A stretch of DNA of 64,000 nt, taken from positions 39,750,047 to 39,814,046 of the forward strand of contig JAYGXS010000001.1 in assembly GCA_036362985.1 (NCBI GenBank), given 5' to 3'. The position numbers were made by a program, and so were the translations under genes. This DNA is from Ligula intestinalis. Its lineage: Eukaryota > Platyhelminthes > Cestoda > Diphyllobothriidea > Diphyllobothriidae. The notes under the pieces are model-generated. The model saw only the letters and a program-made list of their open reading frames with translations. It was not told the origin of the DNA and ran no database searches. This document shows, in pieces, positions 46,073 through 57,811 of this stretch. Numbering within the stretch: the stretch's first letter is position 1; each line of letters starts with the position of its first letter.

Positions 46073-46987
46073 AAAATTGGAAGATGATAGGATAGCCTCT
46101 CGCACGTACATGCATGCACATAACAGTGACATTTTAGTTTTGGATTAGTCACGGTTATGTAATCGAGCCAATCAAATTCAAGGTCAACTCACACATCCTC
46201 GTGCTAAGGGTGCTGTGACTCATTCCTCATTGCCTTTCGGGGCACCATTCTTAGCGTCAGGCATGTGCCCTCGTCCGGCTCCCAATTTCTCTCAACCCAT
46301 TTTCAAGCCTTCCTGTGTGCAGCATACAATATCCTCTGTCTATTTGGGACCGGGACTGATGACTTTAATGGCTGGGGTGTTCTTATTGATTTAACTGCCG
46401 CGACGAAATTCTACAGAGAATACCGTACATATCATTTGTCAATTATTACTCACCAATACGAAAAGGTATTCCAGTTAAGTCGTTGTATGGACTAGCAGTC
46501 TACTCAAAATAAATGAGCTTTCTGGAAAGTTTTGAAGTACCCCACTCATGAAGTCTTCACTTTCTCGGACAATCTGATTGGTCAGCTTGATATTCATACG
46601 AGCTTAGCGCGTGAAACAGAAGTAGAAAGAGCCCTATTCCGGACCTTGCGTTAATTGCCAAGGCAATTAGGATAGGGTTGGCATTAGGGTTGGGCGCATG
46701 ACATGAGACTATTCGGGAGAGGGAGGGAGAGTGAGGCGGGGAGGGGTTTCCACTTCTGTGACTTCCCGAACGCGTTTCCGTGAGCCATGAAAGGTAGTTT
46801 TAACTTTAAGCAATTCAAGGATTGTAAATTCATCAAATCCATTGTGGTTGCTATGTTCAGCCATAGAAAATCCCTAAAGCGTCCGCCTGTCGGTGAGCTC
46901 TGACTCATGCCTTTTTGAGGGGTGTATTTTATAAAAAGTGCTTTATGCCTCAATTTTTTTCCGATTTTTGGTCTACTTCATTCACGA
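46073..46987. other. Anonymous sequence
   Basis: No supported gene. A short GATAGGGTTGGCATTAGGGT stretch near 46,670 is telomere-like. Confidence 0.4.
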
Positions 46988-47380
46988 CCTAGTCATGTCC
47001 CCATATGTGAGGTTTTGGACATTTTCACTGGCTTTCAATTCTCTAAATACCTGTGGTCTGATTTGTATACTCTCCAATCCTTCAGCAAGCAGCCCTCCGT
47101 TAAATGTACCCATTCTGCTGTCAAAACAAAGCTTATAAAATGTTTTGGTCGAATGGCAGGTTCGACTACAATCTGAATTCATAACTTAGTCACGTCCCCA
47201 TATGTTAGATTTTAACAGTTACACTGGCTTTTACCTCTCGAAATATCGGTAGTCTGAGTTGTATACTCTCCCATCATTCACCAGACAGCCTTCCGTTAAA
47301 TATACCCATTGTGCTGTCAAAACAAAGCTTCTACAATGTTTCGGTCGATCGGCAGGTTCAGCTGCAATCTGACGTTGTGA
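46988..47380 (+). repeat. Tandem dimer, 197-bp unit
   Basis: Two direct copies. Unit 1 starts at AGTCATGTCCCCATATGTGA (46,991) and unit 2 at AGTCACGTCCCCATATGTTA (47,188). Shared inner text includes TTTGTATACTCTCC/GTTGTATACTCTCC, CCCATT-TGCTGTCAAAACAA and CAGGTTC. Only two copies are present, and a GAT microsatellite follows. It may be a relic of a satellite or an internal repeat of an element. Confidence 0.75.
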
Positions 47381-49850
47381 TGATGATGATGATGGGGAGC
47401 AAATGACGCAGATTTTAAAAAAAATTTGTCGAATCAGAAGCGGTGAAAGCTGGACGTTTGGCATCAGCTAGTGTCTGCAGTTGGTCCAAAATGACTACTG
47501 CTCATGCCTGCAACTCAACATTTTCCATGACATGTTTTGATACTGAACTAACAATTACGGCCTGCACTATAATTTGCGGCCGGAATTGGGGCTAAGACCA
47601 CACATAGACCTTAATGACATTCAATTAAAGATGGTAGATGGATTATTTTTAGCCGGACTTTAAGGGGTGCGGAAAATTCACAGCTTTTAGCGGCGATCGC
47701 TTGGATAAATTGGTCTAGCATAAAAAATCTAGACAGTAAAACATATTCTGGAAAAGTGGATATAGTCCATACAGTTGACGGATGGAGGCCTGCTTGACTA
47801 CGGCATGTGCGTCTGTTCGAAATAAAATAGCCTATAGTAAAGATGATAAATTACTCTCTTTAATGCTGTTGAGAAAGGTAAGCTTCAGAATTTTAAAGGA
47901 CACAATTAAAGTTTAGCGCGAACGCAACCAGCACCGCGATTATCTTGTTTTGTATGATAATACTTAATAAGGGCGGAGTGAAACGTTACGCCTTTAAAGT
48001 AATAAGTTTAACTTGAAAATTCGATTTTTACAGTGTATGAGAAAAGACAATTTTCAGCCCCTTCTTCCTTTAGAACAATTACTTTCGTAAATACAAATCG
48101 AAAATATGTAAACCTTCGAATGATACCGATGGTTCTAAATTAAATTTCGGGAGTGAAGAGAGGACTGAAAGAGAAGAACAAGTCTTGTGACGTATTTAAA
48201 CTCATTAGAAAAAAACGATAACACATTGCGATATATAACTAATCTGTCCTCCAATAAACACATACATTTAAAAATTCAAATTTCATATGTCAGTGGTCTA
48301 GTAAACTGATTGTTGATAACAGTATTTGCATTCCAATTGTTCAAAGGGCTAGCGCTGCTATTGCTTCTTTTATAAATGTACATAAGAAATAGTAAAACCA
48401 GCAGGGTTCATTAATTAATTACAGCGACTCAACGAAATAGCTCTCCGACTGGTAAAAGTTCAAGGGGAAAGCTTATGTTTTGCCATATTTCTTCTGAGCT
48501 TGAATTCCGTGTATAAAATCCTTTTGCAAACTTCCCTTTGATAAGCCCCTTACAAAAGGGTTACCGTGAACCGCTCCTATTACCTATGACTGCATATAAT
48601 AGGATAGACATTTAACATTGGTTAGGAAAAGTGTTCCCTTTTAGCTATAACTTATGCACAATAAAGCAATGACTTGATTAGGGGCTTATTTAAATTTGGT
48701 TTGATACCGGCAGGCTAATAGTATACAAGGCATATGCCGCAGTTACTATTAAGCGAGGATTTTTTAAGTCTGCATAGAAAAGTTTAAACAGAACTAAGAA
48801 CATCCGTGTTCTTTGTTATTTACATCGAAACACGACTGGTCTGGCGGCATCGCGCCGGACTTCCAGTTTTAACCCTTCATATGAAATTAATATGTGAGGT
48901 TGAAATAAAATTACCAGGAAAGGCCCTTCAGTTTTGACGCAAAAATCCTTGTGCGTATTTCCGTAGTCTACTTGATGCTCCCGTAGTACAATGTTCTATC
49001 TGAGCGAGAAGGTGAGTTCGAATGTGGTGAAGCCCCTGGGCATTTTAACGCTCCTGAAGTATGGATCTGTATATTTATTATCTATGCAAAATTTGTCATT
49101 TAGTGAGAGGAAGTATGCTGCATGTTTAGTGAACTATTTTGTACAGCAAGTGCCTCTGGTATGCATACCGTCAAATTTATAGCAGTTGCTTTGTCTTCAC
49201 AGTGGCAGACTTGAACATTTACATAATCGTGGATTCCAAGAGGAGAAAGAGTTTTAGCGCACTTATCGGCTATGTTAGTACTAAGCAGTTTCCATGAAAC
49301 CAAATAGAAATTTCACACTGAGGCTAATTGGTAAATGAGTCCATATGCATCTCAAAATTCATGAGAAAAATTTAACAGATTCCTATGTTTGAACAATTCC
49401 GTTAAAGAGAATACGTGGCGGGCTCTAGAAACGGAGCCACCATTTGATCTTTTCTTCGTTGACCTTTAAATGTCTTATGCCTTCATCGGTTGGATTGGTG
49501 CACGCAGTACAAGCCGACCAGTACCCCTATTTGTTTATTCGACATACAACAATGAGGTAACTAGTGCACGACGCTAGTACCGTTTTGAGGGAATGCCAAT
49601 TTTGCCTAAATTTTGCGACTCATTGAAGCACGATTCTTCATGATTTTGCCTATTGCAGTCTTCAGCCACAATACACCCTTTGCGCTCTTCCAGTGTTATG
49701 TGGTTTGTACGCCTAATTGTATTCACAGTGAATGGCAGACGTTTTTGCTGAAATGTTTGGATTGACATTTTCAGAATGAAGCATATCTCTCTGTTTCAGA
49801 TATAAAACCTTATCTGGCATGTCCCCGCTTATTCGCCATCGTCGGCCAGT
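47381..49850. other. Anonymous AT-rich sequence
   Basis: No supported gene; frames below 80 codons. 47,378-47,394 is a short GAT microsatellite. Confidence 0.4.
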
Positions 49851-49859
49851 CAGAACCCC

Positions 49860-50500
49860 ATATAAGGCCAGGAATCGGAAATTTAAAGCTTGGTCTAATT
49901 TGTTTATGTGAACTCAGATGCAAGGCTGGGCCTATTGAAGTATTGACCCACGCTCTACTGGTCGGCTTCTGAGTCACTGATGTTATTCTAGTGGAAATCC
50001 TGAATATCCAATTGGATTGCCTAATGACTCTGTCTGGTACCTTGGTGTTACTCTGGCATCTATCCTTTCATTAACTCTTCATATTGAAGGCCTATTTATC
50101 AAAATTCGTAAGTTTTTATATTGCATTCGTTGGTTACGTTCATATCACACTTCGCAAGCCCTAAGCTGGTGAGTTATATTGCCTGAATCCTCCCCCTCAT
50201 TCTTTACTGCTCTCCAATTACCTTTCCAGCCTTACTTAAAAAGACCAGTTCATTTTTGAACATATCCTCCAAATGTTCTCTTCAGCTGTCGCTGTTTCCT
50301 TTGTTCTTTAAATAATGCAACGACAATTAAAAACGGTCGAGCAATTCATTGATCGCATTCTTGGTGAGGTTGCTCATCCTCGCCACTCTAAACTAATGGC
50401 TGCGAAGTCTTCCCGTACTATGTGCTGAAGTTTCCGTCAGATGTCTTACCGTACATCGGCACTCTTTACTCCCATTCCTTGCATGCGACCTCGCGTGTGA
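49860..50500 (+). pseudogene. CR1/Jockey-like LINE: C-terminal end of the reverse transcriptase
   Basis: 49,993-50,172 encodes GNPEYPIGLPNDSVWYLGVT and, directly following, LASILSFTLHIEGLF, then KIRKFLYCIRWLRSYHTSQA. This is the YLGV-L-SF--HI segment and thumb region of LINE reverse transcriptases. After a stop, further frames show PYLKRPVHF-like and, near the end, HATTIKNGRAIH and FPSDVLPYIGTLYSHS text corresponding to the family's C terminus. Several stops and frameshifts. Upstream catalytic motifs are absent. Confidence 0.7.
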
Positions 50501-51114
50501 AGAAATGGAAATGCAGAAGTTGAAATCAGACCTATCTCCATAACCGATGCGGATATCATGTAAACCTTTAGACCTTGGGTATACGATGACCTTACTATAC
50601 CTTACCTCGTCTCTTGCTTTCAGTGCATGAAGCCATTTCTTGCTGAAAATTTTGTATATAAACCTTCAAAATAAAGCATAATTATCGCTCTGTCTCTCTT
50701 CTGTTTCATTGGTATAATCAAGATTTTTTTCACCATAGACTACCCTGTGGATAAGCTGGATTAAAACGGGTCAGCTTGGCCCACAACACGCGTTAATTGG
50801 GCTGGACAGAGTCCACACGAACACATAATTACCACCGCACATGGTGAAGGTGTGATGGCATACTTGGAAGTGAGCATTAACGCCGCCTCAGTTATTACGC
50901 CCAAACCCATAATCAGCTAGTTGGTAGGCTCAGACAGTCTCCGGTGAATGGCACGGGGGGAGAGAAGGAGTGTTTCTGACAATGGAGGATCCATTCTCAC
51001 GGCAAATCAACGTGTTCCTCACTATTATAAACGTGGCGTGTTTACAAAAATCCGATGTGGAAAGAGTGTTGGCTTGGCGGTCTCAGAGTCAGACTGCAAT
51101 GATTCTTTCTTAAG
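50501..51114. other. Anonymous sequence, possibly LINE 3' UTR at the start
   Basis: The first part (to about 50,690) may be the LINE 3' UTR (CTTCAAAATAAAGCATAATT). Nothing else supported. Confidence 0.35.
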
Positions 51115-51387
51115 GTTGCCTCTCCGGCACTCTCTCGCCTAGCATTTAAATTTGATGAGGCCAAAATTCTCGCAAGAGGTGACCATCGGGTGGACCAAGA
51201 ATTACTTGAGTCAAGGTTCACAGACCCCCAAACCATAAACAAGTTTAGCGATTTGCCCAACCCATATTCGGTGTTGAGACTCAATTTGGCCAAAGCAAGT
51301 CTCCACGGACAGGCCACCGCGTCATCCTATGCCAACACTGGAGGGCCAGGTGGTCGAGCGATCATAACCCTAGTCCAGCACGCGTGA
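51115..51387 (+). pseudogene. PLE GIY-YIG C-terminal fragment (lineage E)
   Basis: An open stretch gives KFDEAKILARGDHRVDQELL, ESRFTDPQTINKFSDLPNPY and SVLRLNLAKASLHGQA, ending at a stop at 51,385. This is the C-terminal half of a PLE GIY-YIG module. The fragments at the inner ends of the long inverted repeat (EANIL, SGPQSIS) belong to a related lineage. The YIG motif itself is missing, and I see no inverted ends here. Confidence 0.65.
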
Positions 51388-51594
51388 TGAAAGTTTAAAA
51401 GGTCAGAGCCCGCATGCTGCTCAGCAAACTATCAACACGCAAGAAGACAATTAGCGCTAATTATCGTTGAATGTTTGCAGTAATGACAGTATCCTATAAA
51501 TACTGTAAACTCCCGTGCATACGCTACCCTATCTGCTATTGTTATCTGACTATGCCTCTGATGGTGAATCCGCGACGGATCTCTAAACTTCAGG

Positions 51595-51690
51595 CGAAGA
51601 AAAGTATTGTACCGGCGATCGAGTCGTCTTCTTCTCAATTACTTCCCAGGACTCGCATGTTCGTTTGTATTGGCAGCCTGTTTAGTTTTG
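51595..51690 (+). repeat. Copy of the 20.7-kb repeat end
   Basis: GTACCGGCGATCGAGTCGTC, TTCTTCTCAATTACTTCCCA and TGTTCGTTTGTATTGGCA match 20,705-20,812 without the microsatellite expansion and without the hairpin partner. It represents the unexpanded state of that locus type. Confidence 0.6.
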
Positions 51691-52544
51691 TCAGCCACTG
51701 CCTCCGGGCCCACCTCTGGTCGTCTTGAGTTCTCCATCGGAGCAGGGTTAATGAGAGAGAGCGAGAGAAGAGGGAGTGTGTTAGATGCTGCACGACTCAG
51801 CCTCACGGTAAGCTCATTAGTGCGTGAGTTGCCATCTACTGGGATTTCTGTGAGTTACGCGATAGACTTCGGTGGTCGCGACTGCCGGACTGTTCATGCG
51901 TGATGGATTAGAAAAAGCTTAGTATGCCGAGTTAAAGAGCACTATCTCAGAGACAGGGGCCTCTAGATACTCACATTCCATGTTGGCCTCGGCCAAATTT
52001 TGTGGACACTGACTAGAGGTGACGTGTGTTCTCCTTGCAACACCAGGCTGAGCTGTTGAGGAAACTGTGTGCAGCAGTAGTCCGTTTTAATTTCTTTGCG
52101 GGAAATTGACTAATAAGCTGAAGCAATATTCTACTTGCGGAGATTATGATCCATCCCCGGTCAAATTTAAGAGCTTTTTGGGTACATTACCATCGTTTTT
52201 TCTGTGTGAACGTTGTGTGTGTCAACATCCTGCGTGAAAAACCCGCACAGATACTTATTACTTGACTGGCCCTTATCACTATTCGTATGCACAGTGATCT
52301 GCCATTCACAATTAACACAATAAAACTGGTTCTCCGTTTGATCACACCGCAGGTTAAGGAGACATACTTCTGCTCAGTCCATAAAAACTCCCTTGCGAGC
52401 ATCACATAGCCTACACCAGCCAAGGATTTCTTCTGACTTCACCTAGCTCGCAACACGAAAGGTATTGTAAATGGCAACATTCTGAGAGTTTGACCCAAAG
52501 GTAATTTAAGTAGTGCACCTCATATATCCTTAGTCCCGGCATTT
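51691..52544. other. Anonymous sequence
   Basis: No supported gene; 51,740-51,900 weakly resembles the GC-rich repeat near 59.96 kb (GAGAG-GTG-TAGATGCT). Confidence 0.35.
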
Positions 52545-52975
52545 TTTTCCTTTGGAAACGGTGGTTATATGTGTTTTGGGGGTGGGGAAATAGGATAGGC
52601 AGTGAAGGAGAAAATTTTTTTGACTATGTCTCCCGCGGCCGCTGGGAGCAAGTTGTTCCACAGGCAAATTGAAGGTGCGCGGGGCGCTTCGCGCCGCGGA
52701 CTATACTAGTCTAAATCCAGCACCGTAAATTGGACCTCAGGTAAATTGAAGTAGACGACCTAACCACAATTTAAATTTTTCGGGAAATTCAAGAAACCTG
52801 CAATTTTATTATCGGTTTTTCCGCAATAAGTTAAGCAATAATACAGGTTAGAATAATCAACAGTGTAAATCAGCAGCATTTCTACATGCAATAAAATAAA
52901 AATGCATAGAGCAGTTATTACAGTTATTGGTATTTCTTCACCCATAAAACCCCTTTAACCATCGCCTCCATGGGA
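52545..52975 (-). mobile_element. Short TIR element (MITE-like), copy 2, with an insertion
   Basis: The reverse complement matches the 5.4-5.7 kb element: GGTTTTATGGGTGAAGAAAT, TGCATTTTTATTTTATTGCA, TTGCTTAACTTATTGCGG followed by AAAAACC. The far end is the inverted GGAAACGGTGGTTATATGTG (52,555). About 120 bp of GC-rich sequence (52,625-52,745, with CGCGGGGCGCTTCGCGCCGC) is absent from copy 1 and looks like a later insertion. Confidence 0.55.
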
Positions 52976-53536
52976 CAAAATGCTGAGACTAGGGGTATAT
53001 GAGATGCACTACTAAAACTACTGTTGCCGGTCTTGATTCCCTGTCCTACGTATTCACTGACTAGACGGTAATGGCAATTACGCCGAAGGTTTCAAAATGA
53101 ACAAAGAGTAAAGCATAATTTTGTGCACATGCGGCTGAACTTCTGAAAAAAATAACTTGAATTGATAATCATTGGTCTCATTGAATGCTTTACTTGTACT
53201 TTTGCCTCAAACGAGATTTATCGTTGAATGGGCTGACGATGGGACACGCTTTGACCTTATGCTGCCCAATATGAAGTCGGTTTGGCCTTTTCTACTCAAC
53301 GAGATTTCACCAATCCTTCGGCCCCATGGCCTTGTAATTGAGGTCATCCAACCGCCGGAAAATAGCATTTCAGCATTCAAAGTGAGATTAAGGGCTCACA
53401 AAGGCGGCAGATAGAGCTTTAGGGCACCGAATAAAATGCCCAGGGCAGAACCGCTTAGAGGCTAATTCCCATTGACCTTGAATAATCACAACGGTGTAAT
53501 TTTCAGAAGAAGATGCTGAAATCCTTGGAAAAATTA
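52976..53536. other. Anonymous sequence with one open frame
   Basis: A frame at 53,172-53,414 (plus, 80 codons) reads LPNMKSVWPFLLNEISPILR in its middle. It lies just upstream of a PLE remnant and in places resembles a PLE linker (LRPHGL), but I cannot assign it. Confidence 0.3.
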
Positions 53537-54000
53537 AAGATCGGCTTACACCGAGTGAACAATCTGGAGAAGGGTATAGCATCACATGCCTAAACGGTCC
53601 TTGTAATTACACAGGCCAAACTGAACGCATGCTCGGATCGCGCATGAATGAACAGAAGTCGGCCGTGTGACGAGGCGACCAATTATCGCAATTTGCAGCT
53701 CACATCTATGAAACAGGCTATGAGTTCAACTACGCGGCCGTCAAGGTACTTGCCCACGCAGGAAACAAGATGAGCAGAAAACTGCTAGAAGCCTGGTCCT
53801 CTGACGGGAATTCTGTCAACCGATTTGTCGAATTGGCGCTAGCATACAGAGCCTCGCGCAATCACGCAGAATCACAGTCAGACGTCCGTCGCAGTTTTCT
53901 GGGCCCACATTCGCTCTACCTGCCCCATTTTCGTTGCTGACCCCCTGATGAACATTGCACTGACGGTTAATCAACGTTTATCTCTATAAGTGCAAGAGTT
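53537..54000 (+). pseudogene. Penelope-like element lineage A: GIY-YIG remnant
   Basis: Translates as DRLTPSEQSGEGYSITCLNG, PCNYTGQTERMLGSRMNEQK, a TGA stop after SAV, RGDQLSQFAAHIYETGYEFN, YAAVKVLAHAGNKMSRKLLE and AWSSDGNSVNRFVELALAYR. NYTGQTER is the GIY-YIG box. The copy is the near-identical inverted partner of 54,826-55,275, including the same TGA stop. The 3' end of the element (hammerhead-like part) is missing; sequence identity ends near 54,000. Confidence 0.8.
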
Positions 54001-54600
54001 TTATTACCTGTTGTTTCAGATTCTGTCGAGAATCCTAAATCATAGGCAGTCGTAGGAAAGTAGGAGACATGCGCAGATAGGGGGATGTAATTTTCTGCCT
54101 CAGTCCCCTTAAGCCAATTAATAACCGCGTCAAAACCGATCATGAAAGACTAAGAGGAACGGGAACAGCTGCTAAGAGGTGAAATTCCAAGGAACCTCGA
54201 TATCCGACAGAAGTGTGACTGTCCTGCTCCACCCGGGAGCGTTATTTCCTCCCATCAACTTGCTTATGCAGAAAACTATAACTATTCGGCCCAGATAACC
54301 CCTATTATTGATAAGTAAAGCAGTCGGTATTCCGAGATGATATGATGAAAAGAAAGGAGGTATTCGGAAAATCAAGTTGTATTCGTAAATTTTCAGACAA
54401 GTAACACTTGCCCCTGGTCAGGTTAAATGAAAAACGGGGAATGAGATTGTTGCACTGGGGTATTTGGTGGGGGGGGGAGGCACGTAGACAGATGTTCACA
54501 GCAGGGGGGGAGGATAGACATGTCACGGTAAGTGTTGGGGTGAGGAGAGGGATGTTGATAGTCAGGTAGGGTTCATATGTATCCCTAAGTACTGTGAAGG
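54001..54600. other. Spacer between the two inverted PLE copies
   Basis: No supported gene. Contains G-rich runs near 54,470-54,510. A minus-strand frame at 54,305-54,709 (134 codons) overlaps the PLE end and is not recognised. Confidence 0.4.
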
Positions 54601-54619
54601 AGAACGTTCGCGTTCCAGG

Positions 54620-55965
54620 TATTCGCATGAGTAAGGAAGAAGACTGGTCGAGGACCGAATCGGTTTGTCTATTATCCTGAGCTTTCGAACTCGTACGGCA
54701 GCCCATCATCAGAGAGGGGCAACAAAGTTAAAGTTAGTGTGTGCACCAATCAACTGTCAAGGGTCATCAGGTCGTGAGGGGAAAAACCGCAATAAAAAGG
54801 GAAATGATGGGGGCACTCATAGAGATAAACGTTGATTAATCTTCAGTGCAATGTTCATCAGGGGGCCAGCAACGAAAATGGGGCAGGTAGAGAGGATGTG
54901 GGCCCAGTTAACTGCGACAGACGTCTGACTGTGATTGTGCGTAATTGCGCGAGGCTCTGTATTCTGGCGCCAATTCAACAAATCGGTTGACTGAATTCCC
55001 GTCCGAGGACCAGGCTTCTAACAGTTCTCTGCTCATTTTGTTTCCTGCGTGGGCGATTACCTTGACGGCCGCGTAGTTGAACGCATAGCCTGTTTCATAG
55101 ATGTGAGCTGCAACTTGCGATAATTGGTCGCCTCGTCACACGGCCGACTTCTGTTCATTCATGCGCGATCCGAGCATGCGTTCAGTTTGGCCTGTGTAAT
55201 TACAAGGACCGTTTAGGCATGTGATGCGATACCCTTCTCCAGATTGTTCACTCGGTGTAAGCCGATCTTTCATTTTTCATCACCCTGCTGCGCATGACAG
55301 CTTTGGGTCTGTGTGCAATTCCATCACCTAGTCCCACAGCAATGCGCTCAGTCGCTGCTGAGACCTCCTTGATGTATGACACAGCATGCCATATCCTCGG
55401 GGTTCTTCCGCTTGGGTTTTCAGGGGCCGAACGCGTAGGCATCGGTTTATAAATGCTTTTGAATAACCATTCCACATAGAGTGTTCGTGGAGATATCGGG
55501 CCTTGCGTAGCCTTTCCTCCGGCCTAATGCAATGAGTCTCAATCCGTTTAAAGAGCGTTTGTACACAGCTCCGTTTGTGAGCAACTGGATGATTGCCGTG
55601 AAAACTGAGAAATAGTGGGGCTGTTCGTTGTCTTCCTATAAACCATCGCATCGATTTCACCGTTGGACGTTTACTTGACGAGGACATCAAGGAAAGGCAG
55701 CTGCTGCTCCTTTTCTTCTTCCCCCATGAATTGTATGTCAGGAGAGTTTCCATTGAGCAAGTTATGAAAGTTTTGCAGCATACTCTTCTTGATGATAACA
55801 AACGTGTCGTCCGCGTAACGACACCAAATGACGGGCTTCTGTTGGGTGAAGGCGGTGTTTTCTAGCTCTGACAGAACCAGTTCTGCCAATAAACTGGAGA
55901 TCGGGGAGCCATCGGATTACCTTTGATCTTTTCGTAGGCTTCTCTGGCAAAGGCGAATTATTTTG
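54620..55965 (-). pseudogene. Penelope-like element lineage A: largest copy (RT fragment, linker, GIY-YIG, 3' end)
   Basis: Minus strand, 5' truncated near 55,960. In order: KIKGNPM followed after a frameshift by GSPISSLLAELVLSELE (RT motif B); CRYADDTFVII with the catalytic YADD (55,806-55,817); EQQLPFLDVLVK; after a stop, MVYRKTTN-type and ETHCIRPEERLRKARYLHEH text; a linker with GYSKAFINRCLR; RPKAVMRSRVMKNE; then the GIY-YIG module as at 53.5 kb, with the shared stop. About 330 codons of an expected 800 or so remain. Upstream RT motifs are gone. It ends in the hammerhead-like terminal segment at 54.67-54.72 kb. Confidence 0.88.
54668..54718 (-). ncRNA. Hammerhead-ribozyme-like motif, PLE lineage A
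   Basis: Minus strand: CTCT, CTGATGA (54,706-54,712, exact), one extra T, hairpin GGGCT/AGTTC (two G-U pairs), GAAA (54,683-54,686), GCTC (54,679-54,682), AGGATAATAG. AGCT is a palindrome without a loop. Helix I is short (CT with AG, then a T-G pair). All conserved boxes are intact. It is placed 3' of the GIY-YIG module, where PLE terminal repeats are expected. Confidence 0.5.
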
Positions 55966-56870
55966 TGTTGGCCGAATTCAAATAAACTCACTGTCTGATG
56001 ACCCATTACAGTCGATTGGTGTACACACACTATACACCTTTATTACTATTAACTCCCGAAAGCCTATCTCAAACTGTTCTATAGGTACCATACCGGAAGT
56101 ATCGTCTACTTCCAGCTATTCTTGCTGTAGCAAGTAGCTCAGAATTTACGCGATTGCCATTCCCTTGGTTGTGAGATTCCAGAGCTACTGGTCATGTGTT
56201 TTTATTTGCGTTTTCTTCTTGTACAAAAAGTCAATAGGAACTTTTATGACAATAGGCTCTTTTTATTGCAAAATAATATGCAGAATTAAAACCCAAACTG
56301 TCAGAAAACATTTATTGTTCTCGATATGGACACAGCTAGGAGTTTTAGGTTTCATTTGAATGTATGGCGAGGACTTTGAGCCCTGAGACACAGTATATTT
56401 GTCTTATCTCTTGGGCCCTTACAGGAGTCCACAACTGCAACTAAATACAAGCAAAAAGAACCCGACGGCTTTGGTCTCAGGGCTTGTGCTTGGCTTACGC
56501 ACATATTTTAAAACTGGATTCCTCCATCTGGCTTTGAGCTTGTGGTGCGTGTTAGTTAGAAAGTAGACGTGTAGTCGTCCCTGCTGCCCGACGCCCGCCT
56601 AACTCTTGACGTCACAGACGAGGTCAATCAGAGCATAGTACCTCGTGCGAAAGCAGTTTTTTCGCGTGCCTCGGGGCATGCGCAAGCGGACGCGCGACGT
56701 CACTGCTAGCGAACGCATGCCCCATGTCTCTCCTGTTCTGGCTCCAACCCACAGTAGCGTGACCTCAATCCGTCTAGACAGACCTCAAGGCCGTGATTGC
56801 CACCAGATGACACTTCAGACCTAGCTCACCGCTCGGCTGGACATGTGCTCCCATAGTCAAATCTCCCACA
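55966..56870. other. Anonymous sequence
   Basis: No supported gene. 56,560-56,760 is GC-rich with two GACGTCAC-like words and may be the upstream part of the LTR-like block that follows. Confidence 0.35.
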
Positions 56871-56879
56871 ACCTATTCT

Positions 56880-57005
56880 TCCATCCTTCTGTAGAATAAA
56901 CTTTTCCTAACACCCTGGCCTTCGCAAGACTTCTCTCTCATCTCCTAAGGAACCGGATCTGGAAGACTGCAGCCGTTAGGGTTAAACCTTGTTAGCCTTA
57001 ATGTC
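56880..57005 (+). repeat. GGTTCCTTAGG repeat family, inverted copy 4
   Basis: CTGTAGAATAAACTTTTCCT (AATAAA signal at about 56,895), GGCCTTCGCAAGACTTCTCT, CTCATCTCCTAAGGAACCGG, GACTGCAGCCGTTAGGGTTA. It is the reverse complement of the copies at 23.7, 34.7, 35.4 and 59.5 kb, and gives the likely sense direction of the family (poly(A) signal first). Confidence 0.5.
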
Positions 57006-57290
57006 ACACGATAGGTGTGTATGTTGGTTTAGAGAATTGTTGTCAGAGGCCCAGGCCGCCAGAAACATCTGACTAGTCTTTGGTGTTGGCCACGTGGTAT
57101 AATAGGGTCCACAGACGACGAGTATTTCATTCTCAATGCCAACTTACGCACACTACCTCAAAATTGAGTACAGTCTTATTGTTGTCTCGTATGTTTAAGA
57201 TGATGGACGGTTGCGGCGTGGAATCCCATCAACAACGTCTGATGGTTCATCCCTTACTCAGGTGATCCTTGATTGGTTCACCTGTGAGAT

Positions 57291-57735
57291 ACGATGTGGT
57301 CCAAGCAGATAATAGACGAATGAACGTATCCCAATGAATATAAACAAGTTGATATGATAAGGTGTGAAAGGCAAAATTGTTATAGACAATTTGATGTAGT
57401 GCTGAATGAGTAAGAATATGAGTAATGGGTAAGGGATACCCGGACAAGTGCAGTCCAGCCATGAATGGGCTGGAATACAGAGGCGCAGTCCGGCAAGTAG
57501 ATCACCTGGTCCGGACAACTACAACCGAACAGTAGATCGTCGGTTCCAGGAGTGACTGAGCGTAAACAACTCCCCCGCAAGTTGTGCACTGGTTTCACCT
57601 TGAGAAGTGATTGGCTAGTGAGGCCAGACAAGTCCTGACCTTGACACGTCCGGCGCGCGCGAAAGCCAGACATGTGGGACATGCATGTATTAGAGTACAA
57701 GGTCGCTACACACCTGCCGCGCCCATGGCTATTGG
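57291..57735. repeat. Dispersed repeat, tandem unit 1
   Basis: Starts GATGTGGTCCAAGCAGATAA. Landmarks: GAATGAACGTATCCCA, AGTGCAGTCCAGCCATGAAT, GTCGGTTCCAGGAGTGACTG, AGTGATTGGCTAGTGAGGCC, GAGTACAAGGTCGCT. The second unit follows about 520 bp later in the same orientation. A single copy lies at 44.15 kb. Confidence 0.65.
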
Positions 57736-57811
57736 ACAACACTGAGGTGAAGCCCAAGAGCAACGTATTTGTCATCTAAAACGTGTTATTGATATACGAT
57801 AGATTGTGGGA

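Noticed and set aside
53172..53414. Separate gene upstream of the PLE remnant
   Set aside because: 80 codons, no recognisable domain, and directly adjacent to element sequence; kept only as an anonymous frame.
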